Shown here: piece by piece, positions 11,286 through 20,699 of the stretch | How positions within the stretch are numbered: position 1 is the stretch's first letter | Layout: the number at the start of each line of letters is the position of its first letter | Position numbers and translations under genes: made by a program | Notes under the pieces: model-generated | The model's input: the letters and a program-made list of their open reading frames with translations, nothing else | The model's database searches: none | Told to the model about the DNA's origin: nothing | Source of the DNA: Mesostigma viride | Taxonomy: Eukaryota; Streptophyta; Mesostigmatophyceae; Mesostigmatales; Mesostigmataceae | Length of the DNA: 64,000 nucleotides | Direction: 5' to 3' | Assembly (NCBI GenBank): GCA_009746045.1 | Contig: RPFO01001016.1 | Location: 1-64,000 of the forward strand

Positions 11286-13334
11286 GGGGAGATATATATA
11301 TTCAAAAGTACACAGCATTTTATGATGTGCAAATTAGGGGGTGGCCGCTTCGCAGGTGTCGGCCTTGGCCTCGCCTGCCTGCCTCCCTCCCAGCGCGCTT
11401 GGTTTCTTGTCGGTGCGGGTGCCTCACGACGCGGCTCGATAGGGGTCGATGGGGCTGGCGTCGACGACGTTGGTGGCGTGCGGCGACCACTGCGGGGATG
11501 GCGCCGGCCACGAGGGCAAGGCGCCGGTGGGGGAAAGGCGTTGGGGGGAGGATGAACAATTGGAAACAATGTGGGAGGGCTGAGGATGCGTGCCTGGGCC
11601 GGGCTCTCTCCCCCCCAGGTTGGGCTGGGTTTGTTTATAGGAACTCAATTAGGCGGCGTCGATCCCTGCCCCACAATCCTCGCTCGCCTGGTCAGCTTGT
11701 AGGAAATGAGACGGCGACTCTTGGACGCATGGCATTTCCGGTGTCGCGGAAGGACTGGAATAGATGCCTGAGAGGGAAAGGTGCAAAGACCGCCTGGAAT
11801 TTTTGCTGAGGGCATAGTTGTAGCTTCTCTGGGCGAGCCGTCGCGGCGCTCCCATGGGTTTACCACTTTCTGTACATTACGCGTTGGTTTGACATGCGGT
11901 CAAGGCCCACAGTGACATGATGTCAAAGCCCATGCACGCTACCTGACACGTTGACAAGCACCCGTGCCCTCTTGGCTGTGATGGGATCGGTGTCATGCTA
12001 GCATCGTTTTTTCGTGATCTGCCTTGGTGTTGTACTCTGCAACCTTACAGACACGCAATTGAGTTGACTTATCGTGAGGTGTCATGCCAAGATGATGGCT
12101 GCAGGGGGACGTTGGGTTGATAAGTCTACAAGCTGGAAAGTTTGGGATGGCCCTGGTATCATTTGTCTTACAGTCATTACCGCGTTAAGTTGAGATCAAC
12201 GCCTGAAATTCGGCGTCGCAACTTCACGCGGTAACCAGGAAGTCTGGGCGCCCGTGGAGCTTGCATATATTTTGCTGCCTCAATGTCAGATAGCGGGTCC
12301 AGAGTCCAGACTTGGCCAAAAAAGGCCTCCTGCGCAGCCAAAAATGGCCTGACACCTATAAAGAGTATTTATCACGTTTAGTTGCGATGGCTCCCACGTT
12401 GCCCGGTCGCGGCCCAAATTTCGGCTCCGCAACTTGCGTGGTAATGTATTTAGGGGGGATAGGAAGGTTGATACGTAGCCATCTATTTTGTATGCCATCT
12501 CACGTAGAGTGTGGTCGTTGTTGTTTTATTGGCACAGCTGTTGGCATTCCCGCGAGTCTTTGGTGGAATTTTACGCCGTGCATCTTCGATTTTGAGAATA
12601 TAATTTTAATAATTCATTCACTCATTCATGTGCCTCGGCCGTTGGGAGAGTCACGGGGTATGTACAGACTTTTTGAGTACGAAGGTACCTTTCATCCCTG
12701 TTTGATGCACGGTTAGAAGGGGCCGCATGCCCCCATGTTACTCACAGGTGAGCTGCCACATGGAGCGGCGCTGTGCCCGTCGTGCGCGGATCGAAACTAG
12801 TGAAGCTTTCTGGCGCGCGATCTCGCACCGTCGCGGCTTTTTTTTCACATTTGGGAGCACGGCGGGGCCAACAATGGCGATCTGGTTCGATGTGGCAGTG
12901 TAGAAAATGCCGTGGATGGATTGGAGTGACGCTTGGGTAAGTGAGTTAGAGTGACCCGGGCAGCCCCCGGTGGTTTGTCTGTAATATGGCTCCAGGCAGA
13001 TGGTACGCAAGGATAGATGGCAAGTAGTGATGAAGGAGACCACCCCCAAGTCTGTGGGGGCTCCGCGTGTGACCGCGTATGGCATTCATAGCGATTCGGG
13101 CCGCGGTGCCCACACCCCTGTAACTAGGACCTAGATAGCTTACACTATCCATTCCATCGGACCATGTTCCCCTCAAACTGAGGACTTCTGCTCACGTGAC
13201 GCAGTCACATGTCTATTAATTAATTAATTAATTGGGTAAGTTATTCTGATCAGACACTCCGCAAAGGTGAAAACCTTTGCGTTCAGTGCCGGGCCGCGGA
13301 AAACGCGGAAAACGCGATCTACAAATGAATCCGA
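11286..13334. other. intergenic region downstream of the bHLH gene
   Basis: No supported gene. 12728-12760 resembles a piece of the ORF1-type retroelements (compare 21493 onward). Around 12180-12450 two loosely similar segments occur (gtcgcaacttcacgcggtaa and gctccgcaacttgcgtggtaatg). The rest shows nothing I can name. Confidence 0.5.
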
Positions 13335-13425
13335 CCTGAATCGAACTGGGGACCTCTCGCACCAAATTTTGCTGACAATAGGACGGACGTCTCCGGTTAC
13401 CATGGCATCGCCAACTTACACCTAC
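13335..13425 (-). other. tRNA-like or SINE-head-like sequence, weak
   Basis: On the minus strand a possible A box (TGGCGATGCCATGGTAACC) is followed about 60 nt later by a B-box-like AGTTCGATTC after GAGAGGTCCCC. I could not fold a proper anticodon arm, so this is at best a tRNA pseudogene or the head of a SINE. Confidence 0.25.
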
Positions 13426-13510
13426 AGTCATCCGCAAAATTTCTCCTGTCCGGGGAGTGATGCAAGCCTTTCGGATTTGGTACTAGATAAGGGTAAGTTA
13501 TTCCTCACAT

Positions 13511-13921
13511 GGCCGGCACCTCCTGACGTGGGCTGGGCCCAGTGATGTTAGACGCCGCAAGGCCCGCACCTTCAAAGAACAGCTAGTAGAGGACATGGGG
13601 GGCCTAGGCCTCTCCGTGATTTGGAAGAAGATGATGGACAAGGCCAAGTGGGCCCAGGTCATAGAGGACAACGAGCCCCCCCCAGTGGGGAAGCGCCCGC
13701 GTGTGCAATCCCGCGGGAGGCACGCCAGATAGCTCCCCCTAGGGCAGCGTGCGGCTGCCTAGATAGATGTTGTAGTTAGAATGCTGTTAGATAGATGTAG
13801 TATGCAGCCAATGTAGATAGATTAGACCGGTAGGAATGTTTGCACCCATCCATCCATCCATCGGGGTTAATGCTCCGTGACTCCCCAACGGGAGCACGAG
13901 TCTAATTAATTAATTAATGAA
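13511..13921 (+). mobile_element. 5'-truncated RTE-1 retroelement fragment
   Basis: It carries the last about 60 codons of the RTE-1 reverse-transcriptase ORF (matching 36898-37100 on the other strand), the 3' UTR with four CATC units, the terminal CAAC-loop hairpin (13876-13898) and a (TTAA)n tail. Perfect 13-bp TSDs TTATTCCTCACAT flank it at 13498-13510 and 13922-13934, so the limits are exact. Confidence 0.9.
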
Positions 13922-14252
13922 TTATTCCTCACATCTTGTTTGACATATCCCATGAAGTTTTGGTCGTGCTGTTCAGTGGGCTTGATTTGCCATGAGATCG
14001 AATTAGTAAAAAGATTTTCAGGGTTTGCGCGGCCCAATGCAGATTTCTGACTTGCGAATGCAATATTTCGTCACAAGGGAAACTCTGTAGGATGCATAAG
14101 TTGTCGCCACGAGGTAGCCATGGCTGACGGCGGAGCTCATAACTTTCATGTTTGAGCACCGAACTTAGCCGTGAATATCACTATCGCTTCGTCTTTCTAA
14201 GACGCACATGCTGATATAATTTTCCGAACCTAAAACGCAATATATGACGAGC

Positions 14253-14854
14253 CAAGTGGGCCCAGGTCATAGCGGACAACGAGCCCCCCCCAGTGGGGAA
14301 GCGCCCGCGTGTGCAATCCCGCGGGAGGCACGCCAGATAGCTCCCCCTAGGGCAGCGTGCGGCTGCCTAGATAGATGTTGTAGTTAGAATGCTGTTAGAT
14401 AGATGTAGTATGTAGCCAATGTCAAAGAGACAACCAGCGCAGGCCAGAAATCGGGAGAATCCGGACCATGGTAGCTCGAGCCTGCCGTTATCTTTTCCGC
14501 GTTTTCGAGTCGTTCAGGATGATGAAGATGAATGGTGATGGAAATGTGTATCCTTGTGCATTGAAATTATGGCTGGCTTACGTGTGGAGCGACTAGATGA
14601 CCTAGACGGTGGGGCCAGAAACAGCATGCTTGATCAGGGCGTGTGTTTCTAGCCTAGCTGGCCGGGAGTGTCTAGTGGTGAGCACCAGTTGCTGCGATCG
14701 CTCTCCCACCATTTACGAGGAAATACGAGGAGAAAATAATGTAGATAGATTACGGACCGGTAGGAATGTTTGCACCCATCCATCCATCCATCCATCGGGG
14801 TTAATGCTCCGTGACTCCCCAACGGGAGCCCGAGTCTAATTACTTAATTAATTA
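14253..14854 (+). mobile_element. RTE-1 fragment nested in an ORF1-type element
   Basis: The end of the RTE-1 ORF, its 3' UTR, CATC units, hairpin (14810-14832) and (TTAA)n-like tail. TSD ATATGACGAGC flanks it at 14242-14252 and 14855-14865. Its 3' UTR is itself split by a 315-bp insertion at 14423-14737. Confidence 0.88.
14423..14737. mobile_element. 315-bp insertion carrying the bHLH upstream segment
   Basis: Comparison with the uninterrupted 3' UTR at 13800-13830 shows that 315 bp were added here, flanked by AATGT on both sides (14418-14422 and 14738-14742). The first 95 bp contain the 90-bp segment also found at 915-1004. No terminal inverted repeat or poly(A) is evident, so the type of insertion is unknown. 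Confidence 0.7.
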
Positions 14855-15030
14855 ATATGACGAGCAAACGCCTGTCGACGCAACGCAGTTTGGCGGATGC
14901 GCTCGCCCATGAAAATGCGGCAGCTGCGGCTGCAGCTTTGCCAGCTCCGGCAGGCAGCGGTGACACTAGTTGTGCACTGGTGGTCGCCCGGCAACCTCCC
15001 GGGCTCCATTAATTAACTCGTCGTCTGTCC

Positions 15031-15060
15031 CAACTCAGTCCTCAAAAGAGGACTGAGTTG
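15031..15060. repeat. perfect 13-bp inverted repeat, 4-nt loop
   Basis: CAACTCAGTCCTC, loop AAAA, GAGGACTGAGTTG, followed by acctttttc. It would form a stable hairpin in either strand or in RNA. Function unknown. Confidence 0.9.
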
Positions 15061-15173
15061 ACCTTTTTCAACCGGGTGTAGCGACTAGGTGGGGGGTCCA
15101 TCCCAAATGTTTTGATGTGGATCGAGGGTGTATTTGATGTCAATTTGCTGGAAAAAATGCTGAGTTAGTGAAA

Positions 15174-16360
15174 TTAATTAATTAATTATCAACATCACTC
15201 CGTTGGGAGTAGATGTAGCACATAGCCCTGAGAAGGGGCATATGGCTTTTAATACATTCTAGGCTACTTCATGCAAGGGTGGGAATGTAAGCTACCCCTG
15301 CTCTAGGTGCACCAGGGCACCCGCACCCTCATGGTCTATCACGCTATGCCCGGGTAAGGGGGGAGCATGCCTGTGAGGGGGAAGATCATCATGGCTATAC
15401 AAAAACTAGAGCGTGGCATCTCAGCAGAGAGCAGCTCTCTGCATGGGCACAGCATTACTAAATAAAACTAGGCATCGTCTGGAGTGTGGCTCAGCATAGG
15501 CACACATGTACATGACTAAAAAGGCTAGGCCTAAGCTGGTATAGTGCCTGTAGTAGGCGGGCATGTACAAGGCCACTGTCTAACTATTCTACACTACTGC
15601 TGTATTCCCCTAGGCTGGGGCTGGAGTTGCTGGGGCCGCGGTGGTCGAGGGGGTCGCTTGCCAGGGCTTGTGGCCGACGTAGATGGCCGCCCCCTTCCAG
15701 TACACCGGCTGGCCCGCCTTGGTCTGCCGGAGCTGGGTGTAGGTCGGCCATAGCTCCCGTCGCCGTTGTTGCTGGGCCAGGGTCAAGTCGTCGTCCACGG
15801 TGAAGGGAGTATTCGCGAGCCGCTTGCGGCGTCTGAGAAACGAAAGCTTGTCCGCTGGGCTATCAAAGATGAGAAGAAGCGGAGGCGCCCCTGCCTTACC
15901 CCGCGCGCGGGGGAGGCGGTGGGCGGTCAGCTTGATCTCACCAAGAAGGCCCATGCGTGCAAGGATTTTGCTCTCAAACGCGCGTGCAAGCTTCTCGGAA
16001 TTCTCACCTTCTTCCATGTCCAAGTTCTTGAGGATGGCGTTGAGGCTGCGCTTGGCGAGCTCGGCCTCCTCGCGGAGGTCAAGCGTCTGCCGCTGGAGCT
16101 GGGCTGCGACGGCGGAGGTGGTGGAGGTGGTATGTTGCTTAAGCATGTCCGCCCAGGTCGTGATGGGAGGAGCATCGCCGGCCGGGCCAGCCGAGGCTGG
16201 CTTGGCGGCAATGTCTTTCACCGCCTGGGCGGTGAGGCCTGCCGTGTTCTGCAAGACCTCGATAGCGATTGCATTATCCTTGAGGCGCTGGTCGATGTCG
16301 CGGAGCTGGGCGGTGATGGAGTCGGTGGAGGCGAGGAGGGTGACGGTGGCGGTGGGGATG
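15174..16360 (-). mobile_element. 5'-truncated ORF1-only element, type B
   Basis: Exact TSD GTTAGTGAAA at 15164-15173 and 16361-16370 bounds the insertion. On the minus strand it holds an open ORF1 tail, then a 435-bp 3' UTR ending in the ACTCC-CAAC-GGAGT hairpin (15197-15210) and (TTAA)n. It carries no reverse transcriptase. Confidence 0.92.
15610..16360 (-). pseudogene. ORF1-like protein, N-terminally truncated
   Basis: The frame is open from the truncation point at 16360 to TAG at 15610 (250 codons) and has no start codon. Order of parts is a Leu/Ile-rich coiled-coil-like stretch, an Ala/Pro linker with TTWADMLKQH, a second helical stretch, an RRM-like part, then the C-terminal domain with FTVDDDLTLAQQQRRRELWP and a VYWKG strand. 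This is the layout of L1-type ORF1 RNA-binding proteins, which coat element RNA and trimerise. It matches the copies at 19033-20412 and 20735-21822. Confidence 0.8.
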
Positions 16361-16370
16361 GTTAGTGAAA

Positions 16371-17283
16371 ACTTGACCCAAACACCTGGAAATTACTCGG
16401 ACATATGACACCCTCGGCGAATTTGCATTTTTCGGGATAAGAGCGAGTGGGGAAAATTTAATCAAATCATGGTGCACGTTAGAAATTATAGGCATGTAAA
16501 CAATATAGTTCTTGAAACGTGGCAAAAAACTGGGCTCAATTTGGCCACTGCCACTGCCTGAAACAATTAAAAAACTCTCAGTCCTCAGGAGAGGAATGGG
16601 GCTTTTGCTAACTTTGCTAGCATGTAAGTGCGGTCATACTACACACCACCGTGGCCACCAACCATGCCAATAAACTCATTTCCCTTCTAGCATAACAGGA
16701 AAACATACTTGCATCATCATGCTGCAGTTGTATCATACCTTATCATGTAGTGAGAGCCTATGCATGCACGTAGGGAATGGGCTTGGATACCTACCAACAA
16801 AGGGTTATGTTATAAGTGTCAACCACCAATATAATGGGTAGGTTAAGCATCTTTCCATTGTTTCTAACAACAATAGATATGATCAGAATAGATATGGCTA
16901 TAACTGTTTTGCCTTGCCATGATGTGACCAACATAGTTGCTGGCACATGATGGCAGTGGTTTGTCACCAAGACTTTTCACTCACCCGTATAAGCTTGAAA
17001 GCACCCTTGACGCAGGCTGTGGCCACACAATCATGCAGTATGAGCGTAGCAAAAGAATAACTAACATCTATGAAGGTGTTTAAACCTGCACAGCTCCTAA
17101 AACCCTGCACAACTACACTGGGTTAAGGCAAATGCCTGCTAACAACATCTGAAAAGGGGGTTTTAGAGAGGGGCAGGCAACGGTCAAGAAAGAGCATCAA
17201 GACTTGAACCTGACAACGCCTGGCAAGCTTAAGGGGACTCGTCACCAAAACACCAAAAAATCAATAAAAATTCAAAACTCACA
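16371..17283. other. AT-moderate intergenic region
   Basis: Nothing codes here that I can support. It is the flank into which the element at 15174-16360 inserted. The flank just beyond that insertion (16571-16600) contains actctcagtcctcaggagagg, an imperfect relative of the hairpin at 15031. Confidence 0.5.
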
Positions 17284-17834
17284 TTAAACCTATGCGAACA
17301 ATGCCCAAATGGGTTTGGGGACCCAAAGTAGCATTTATGACGATTTGTCGTGCACTTACTTGGGGTATTACCCCCGGCATTTGGCTAAAAATAGCACAAG
17401 ACGCTAAACCGTTTTTGCCACGCCACGGTCAATAGGAGCATCTGATTGACCTGCCCATACATTCCAAACAAGTTCCCCCTCTGTTCGACCGTTTGAGTTA
17501 CTAACATGGTTCAGCGGGTCAGGTTTGTGAGAGTTATTAATTTTCCCGCGAAAAAAGACCGTATTTTGGCGGGAAAATTAATAACTCTCACAAACCTGCC
17601 CCGCCGACCCATGTTAGTAGCTCAAACGGTCGAGGAGAGGGGGAACTCGTTTGGAATGTATGGGCAGGTCAAACAGATGCTCCTATAGACCGTTGGGCGG
17701 CAAGAACGGTTTAGCGTCTTGTGCTATTTTTAGCCACATGCCAGGGGTAGTACCCCTAGTAAGTGCACGACAAATCGTCATAAATGCTACTTTGTGTCCC
17801 CAATCACTTTTGGGCACTGTTTGCATAGGTTTAA
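17284..17834. mobile_element. foldback element with ~265-bp arms
   Basis: The left half (from ttaaacctatgc) and right half (ending gcataggtttaa) are nearly perfect inverted copies, separated by about 19 nt (17550-17568). The innermost arm is attaattttcccgc / gcgggaaaattaat. No ORF. The ends read TTAA-ACC...GGT-TTAA, which could mean a TTAA target, but the right end merges with a retroelement tail so the duplication cannot be proved. Confidence 0.85.
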
Positions 17835-17862
17835 TTAATTAAACTCGTGCTCCCGTTGGGGA

Positions 17863-18649
17863 TGATTACAATTCGTTCAAGTGGCCCGCCGGAGCGGCTG
17901 TACAATTTTTCCCAGTGAGCGCGCTGCCAAGTGTACTTGTGGGCAAATTTTTAGGTGCCCCGTCACTTCGAGGTACTAAAAATTAGGCTACGGTACGAAT
18001 TCAGCGAATTTCAGCGAATTTTCAGTCGAACCAAAGGAAGTGACGCCAACTACCAAAAAGTTTCCGTTACGAATTTTCAGCCCAACACTCGCGCAAAATG
18101 AAGTGACGGCAACTACCAAAAAGTTTCCGTTACGAATTTTCACTCCCACACGTTTGCACAAAAGGAAGTGACGGCAACTACCAAAAAGTTTCCGTTACGA
18201 ATTTTCAGTCCCACACTTCGCGCAAATTTTAGTAGGGCTGCACGCAAGCTACCTTTCAAAATTTTGCGCTAGTATGGAACGCATTTCATTCGTCTGGAGG
18301 AACGCTGCCCGCCAACTACCCCCGTTCAGAAAGTTCCGACGACATTTACCCGAGATTTGGAAATCTGAACGTCCGCGCAAATTTTAGTAGGGCTGCACGC
18401 AAGCTACCTTTCAAAATTTTGCGCAAGTATGGAACGCAATTCATTCGTCCGGAGGAATGCTGCTCGTCAACTGCCCCCGTTCAGAAAGTTGCGCCGAACT
18501 TTACTTGAGATTTGGAAATCTGAACGTGCGGTTGGAGTTTCGCGGGGAAACCCAAGTTCCCAAGTAATTCACCAATGACGCGCTTCGAACACTTGTCCGC
18601 TAAAACCTAAGCAGCCGCTCCGGCTGGCCACTTAAACGAAACTTGATCG
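17863..18649. mobile_element. DNA-transposon-like insertion with internal repeats
   Basis: The ends are inverted copies: tgattacaattcgttcaagt then ggcc[c]gccggagcggctg on the left, and the complement of cgatcaagtttcgtttaagt then ggccagccggagcggctg on the right. Inside are three copies of a about 66-bp unit (gacggcaactaccaaaaag, 18034-18210) and two copies of a about 150-bp unit (aaattttagtagggctgcac, 18222-18530). No ORF. It splits the 3' hairpin of the type C element between gttgggga and gtcacgg, and no target duplication is seen. Confidence 0.75.
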
Positions 18650-19032
18650 GTCACGGAGCACCGAAGTGCTTTTAATCCCTGTGTGTGCACTACAGGAGAA
18701 AGGGCAGAGACCCCCAGTCTCCTTCATGCCAAAGGCATGCCACAGCCGCAATCGGGCGCGTTAGCTAAACGGACACGCTAACGATCCGGCAAACTGTGGG
18801 TGCAATAAGACCCATGTAAGCGTAGCATAACAAGTATAGCGTGGGCAAGTAATCTGAACATAGCCAGGGCGTAGCATGGCTGTACTAGGCCCTAGGCTAA
18901 GGCTATGGCTGGTTGTGTACCGTGCGTTGGCGGCACGTGACTAGGTGTGTTGGCACAGCTAGGCAAACATTCTAGGCATGGCTGCCTTAGGGGCAGTGAC
19001 TCCAATGGTTACAAGCTAGGGCTATTGCTATT

Positions 19033-20412
19033 CTAGCCCGCTGGGGGCGTCCACATCTTGTGGTTGATCATCAGGTCCCCGCCCCTCCAGTACACCTTGG
19101 GCTTCTGGGGGTCCTGCTTATGGCGGAGGTATTCCGGCCACAGGTCGCGTCGCTGCTGTTGCTGAGCGGGGGTTAGGTCGTCATCCAGCGTCCAGGTGAG
19201 GTCGTGCAACCGCTTGCGACGAGAGAGGAACCGCTGCTTATCCTCAGGGGAGAGGAAGGTGAGCAGGACTGGTGGGGTGGCCGCCTTGTCCCGTGAGTGG
19301 GGAAGGCGGTGGCACCCACGCAGTTCTACCTCACCAACCAGGCCCATGAGGGTAAATAGTTGGTTCTTGATCTCATCAGCAAGGGAGGTTGACGTCTCAC
19401 CTGGCTTCTGGGGGAAGCGACGTAGCACCACTCGGCACTCGCGGCGAGCGCGATCGGTGACCTCCCGTTGCTGGGCCTGGCGGTGGTCCTCCAGCTCCTG
19501 GAGCTTCGTGGCGATGGCGTCGGTGGTGGAGGCGGTCGCTGACCGCAGCAGGTCCGCATAGGAGAGCGGGAGGTCACCAGCATCCTGCCGGGGTGGCTGG
19601 GAGGCAATGGTGGCCGTCTGCTCCGCTAGCTTTGGGACCTGTGTGGCCAGGGCCTCGGTGTGGGCGGTGATGGCCTCAAGCTTCTTCATGAGCACGGCGC
19701 ACTTGCCTTCCACCTGGTTAAGGCAAGAGACAAGTGCAGCATGCGTTTCCGAAGCCTGCGCCGCGGTGTGTAGCGCCGTGAACTGTGGTTGTAGCTTGTG
19801 GACGACCTTGGTTTCCACGTTGGAGACCCGGGCCTCGACCGTGTTGAGCGTGGTGTACAGCGAGGTCATCTTCTCGGCCAGCGGCCAGGTCACGTGCTCC
19901 TCCAGCACTGCGGGGATGTCATCCTTGCAGAGGGAGGAAGCCAATGGGGCTGCCGGCTGTGCGGGGGCTGGGGCGTTGAGTGCGTTCCAAAGTGCTCTGT
20001 GGATGTCGCCGAAGCTGCGCTGGTAGTAGCTGGTCAAGATAACCGTGCGTTGGCGGGATTCGTCACAGGTGTAGAGCCAGGACGTGTTGCGGTAGTCGAT
20101 AGCCGTCCCCCCTCTCCAGGCCACAAAGAGCTTCCGCTCCTGTGTGAGGAACTGGAGAACTTTGACGACTTCCTGCGGCGACAGCTTCTGCCACTCGAGG
20201 AGGGTGAACAGTTGGTCCCCGGGCAAGAATTTGCTCCATTTGTGGCGATCGTGGCATGGTTTCTTGGGCTCAGGCGAGGCGCTTGGCGATGGGTCTGCCA
20301 GTGGCGGTGAGTTGGCGAGCCCAGGCGGCTGGGCAAGAACGATGGCGAGAGGGTTGGGCTGGGAGCCGGTAAGCTCCTTTTCCAAACCCCGTTTTGCTTT
20401 AGGGGTCGTCAT
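19033..20412 (-). CDS. retroelement ORF1-like RNA-binding protein, 459 aa
   Basis: A complete frame, ATG at 20412 to TAG at 19033, without stop. N-terminal about 60 residues are Pro-rich. A folded region follows (about 63-150, with LFVAWRGGTAIDYRNTSWLY). A long helical stretch with heptad-like hydrophobics (about 166-270) suggests a coiled coil. Then comes a basic helical linker, an RRM-like part starting near CRVVLRRFPQ, and the C-terminal domain with WTLDDDLTPAQQQQRRDLWP and KVYWRGG. This plan is that of L1-family ORF1 proteins: RNA binding and nucleic-acid chaperone, in a ribonucleoprotein. No endonuclease or RT follows, so it would need a partner in trans. It is the only undamaged ORF1 in the window. 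Confidence 0.8.
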   Translation of the reverse strand: MTTPKAKRGLEKELTGSQPNPLAIVLAQPPGLANSPPLADPSPSASPEPKKPCHDRHKWSKFLPGDQLFTLLEWQKLSPQEVVKVLQFLTQERKLFVAWRGGTAIDYRNTSWLYTCDESRQRTVILTSYYQRSFGDIHRALWNALNAPAPAQPAAPLASSLCKDDIPAVLEEHVTWPLAEKMTSLYTTLNTVEARVSNVETKVVHKLQPQFTALHTAAQASETHAALVSCLNQVEGKCAVLMKKLEAITAHTEALATQVPKLAEQTATIASQPPRQDAGDLPLSYADLLRSATASTTDAIATKLQELEDHRQAQQREVTDRARRECRVVLRRFPQKPGETSTSLADEIKNQLFTLMGLVGEVELRGCHRLPHSRDKAATPPVLLTFLSPEDKQRFLSRRKRLHDLTWTLDDDLTPAQQQQRRDLWPEYLRHKQDPQKPKVYWRGGDLMINHKMWTPPAG

Positions 20413-20699
20413 AGCTGCTAATTGTCACGTGATAACTTTGGCAATACTGCGTTTCAGCCGTAACCGATTATACCGGCGGGTGCGTCTCAAAAAAGCGCAT
20501 CGAATGCAAGTGGTCTGACCGAATTTGGGGCTCAGATGCAAAAGATCTGAACTCCGCCGTCAGCCATACCGCCGTCAGCCATCCGCCGACCGCCCAAACC
20601 GACGCCCTAGCTAGCCGGGCTCCATGCCTCGCCATCGGCATCGCCCGACCCTAAACGCGCCCGCTCAGCCGATAAAACAGTAGGGTCTTCACGCCCCTC

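Larger units (their letters stand above)
14110..15005 (+). mobile_element. 5' part of an ORF1-type element, interrupted
   Basis: The sequence around gccatggctgacggcgg, continuing after the insertion at 14253-14854 with the Ala-rich stretch at 14866-15000, matches the start of the element at 46507. It has lost its reading frame (several stops). It is the older host of the RTE-1 insertion listed next. Confidence 0.65.
17835..20450 (-). mobile_element. ORF1-only element, type C, with intact ORF1
   Basis: Read on the minus strand: short 5' leader, 459-codon ORF (20412-19033), about 370 bp of 3' UTR, a 3' hairpin split by the insertion at 17863-18649, and a (TTAA)n tail at 17831-17842. Its last about 35 bp are those of RTE-1. 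The 5' limit is uncertain and I found no TSD. Other 3' UTR fragments of this family lie at 35941-36368 and 39043-39109. Confidence 0.75.

Noticed and set aside
9153-11569. Long minus-strand frames opposite the last bHLH exon
   Set aside because: GC-rich coding DNA with few A/T codons leaves the opposite strand open. The spliced + strand model explains this region fully.
13335-13425. Functional tRNA gene on the minus strand
   Set aside because: Box-like words exist but no cloverleaf, anticodon stem or acceptor stem could be formed.
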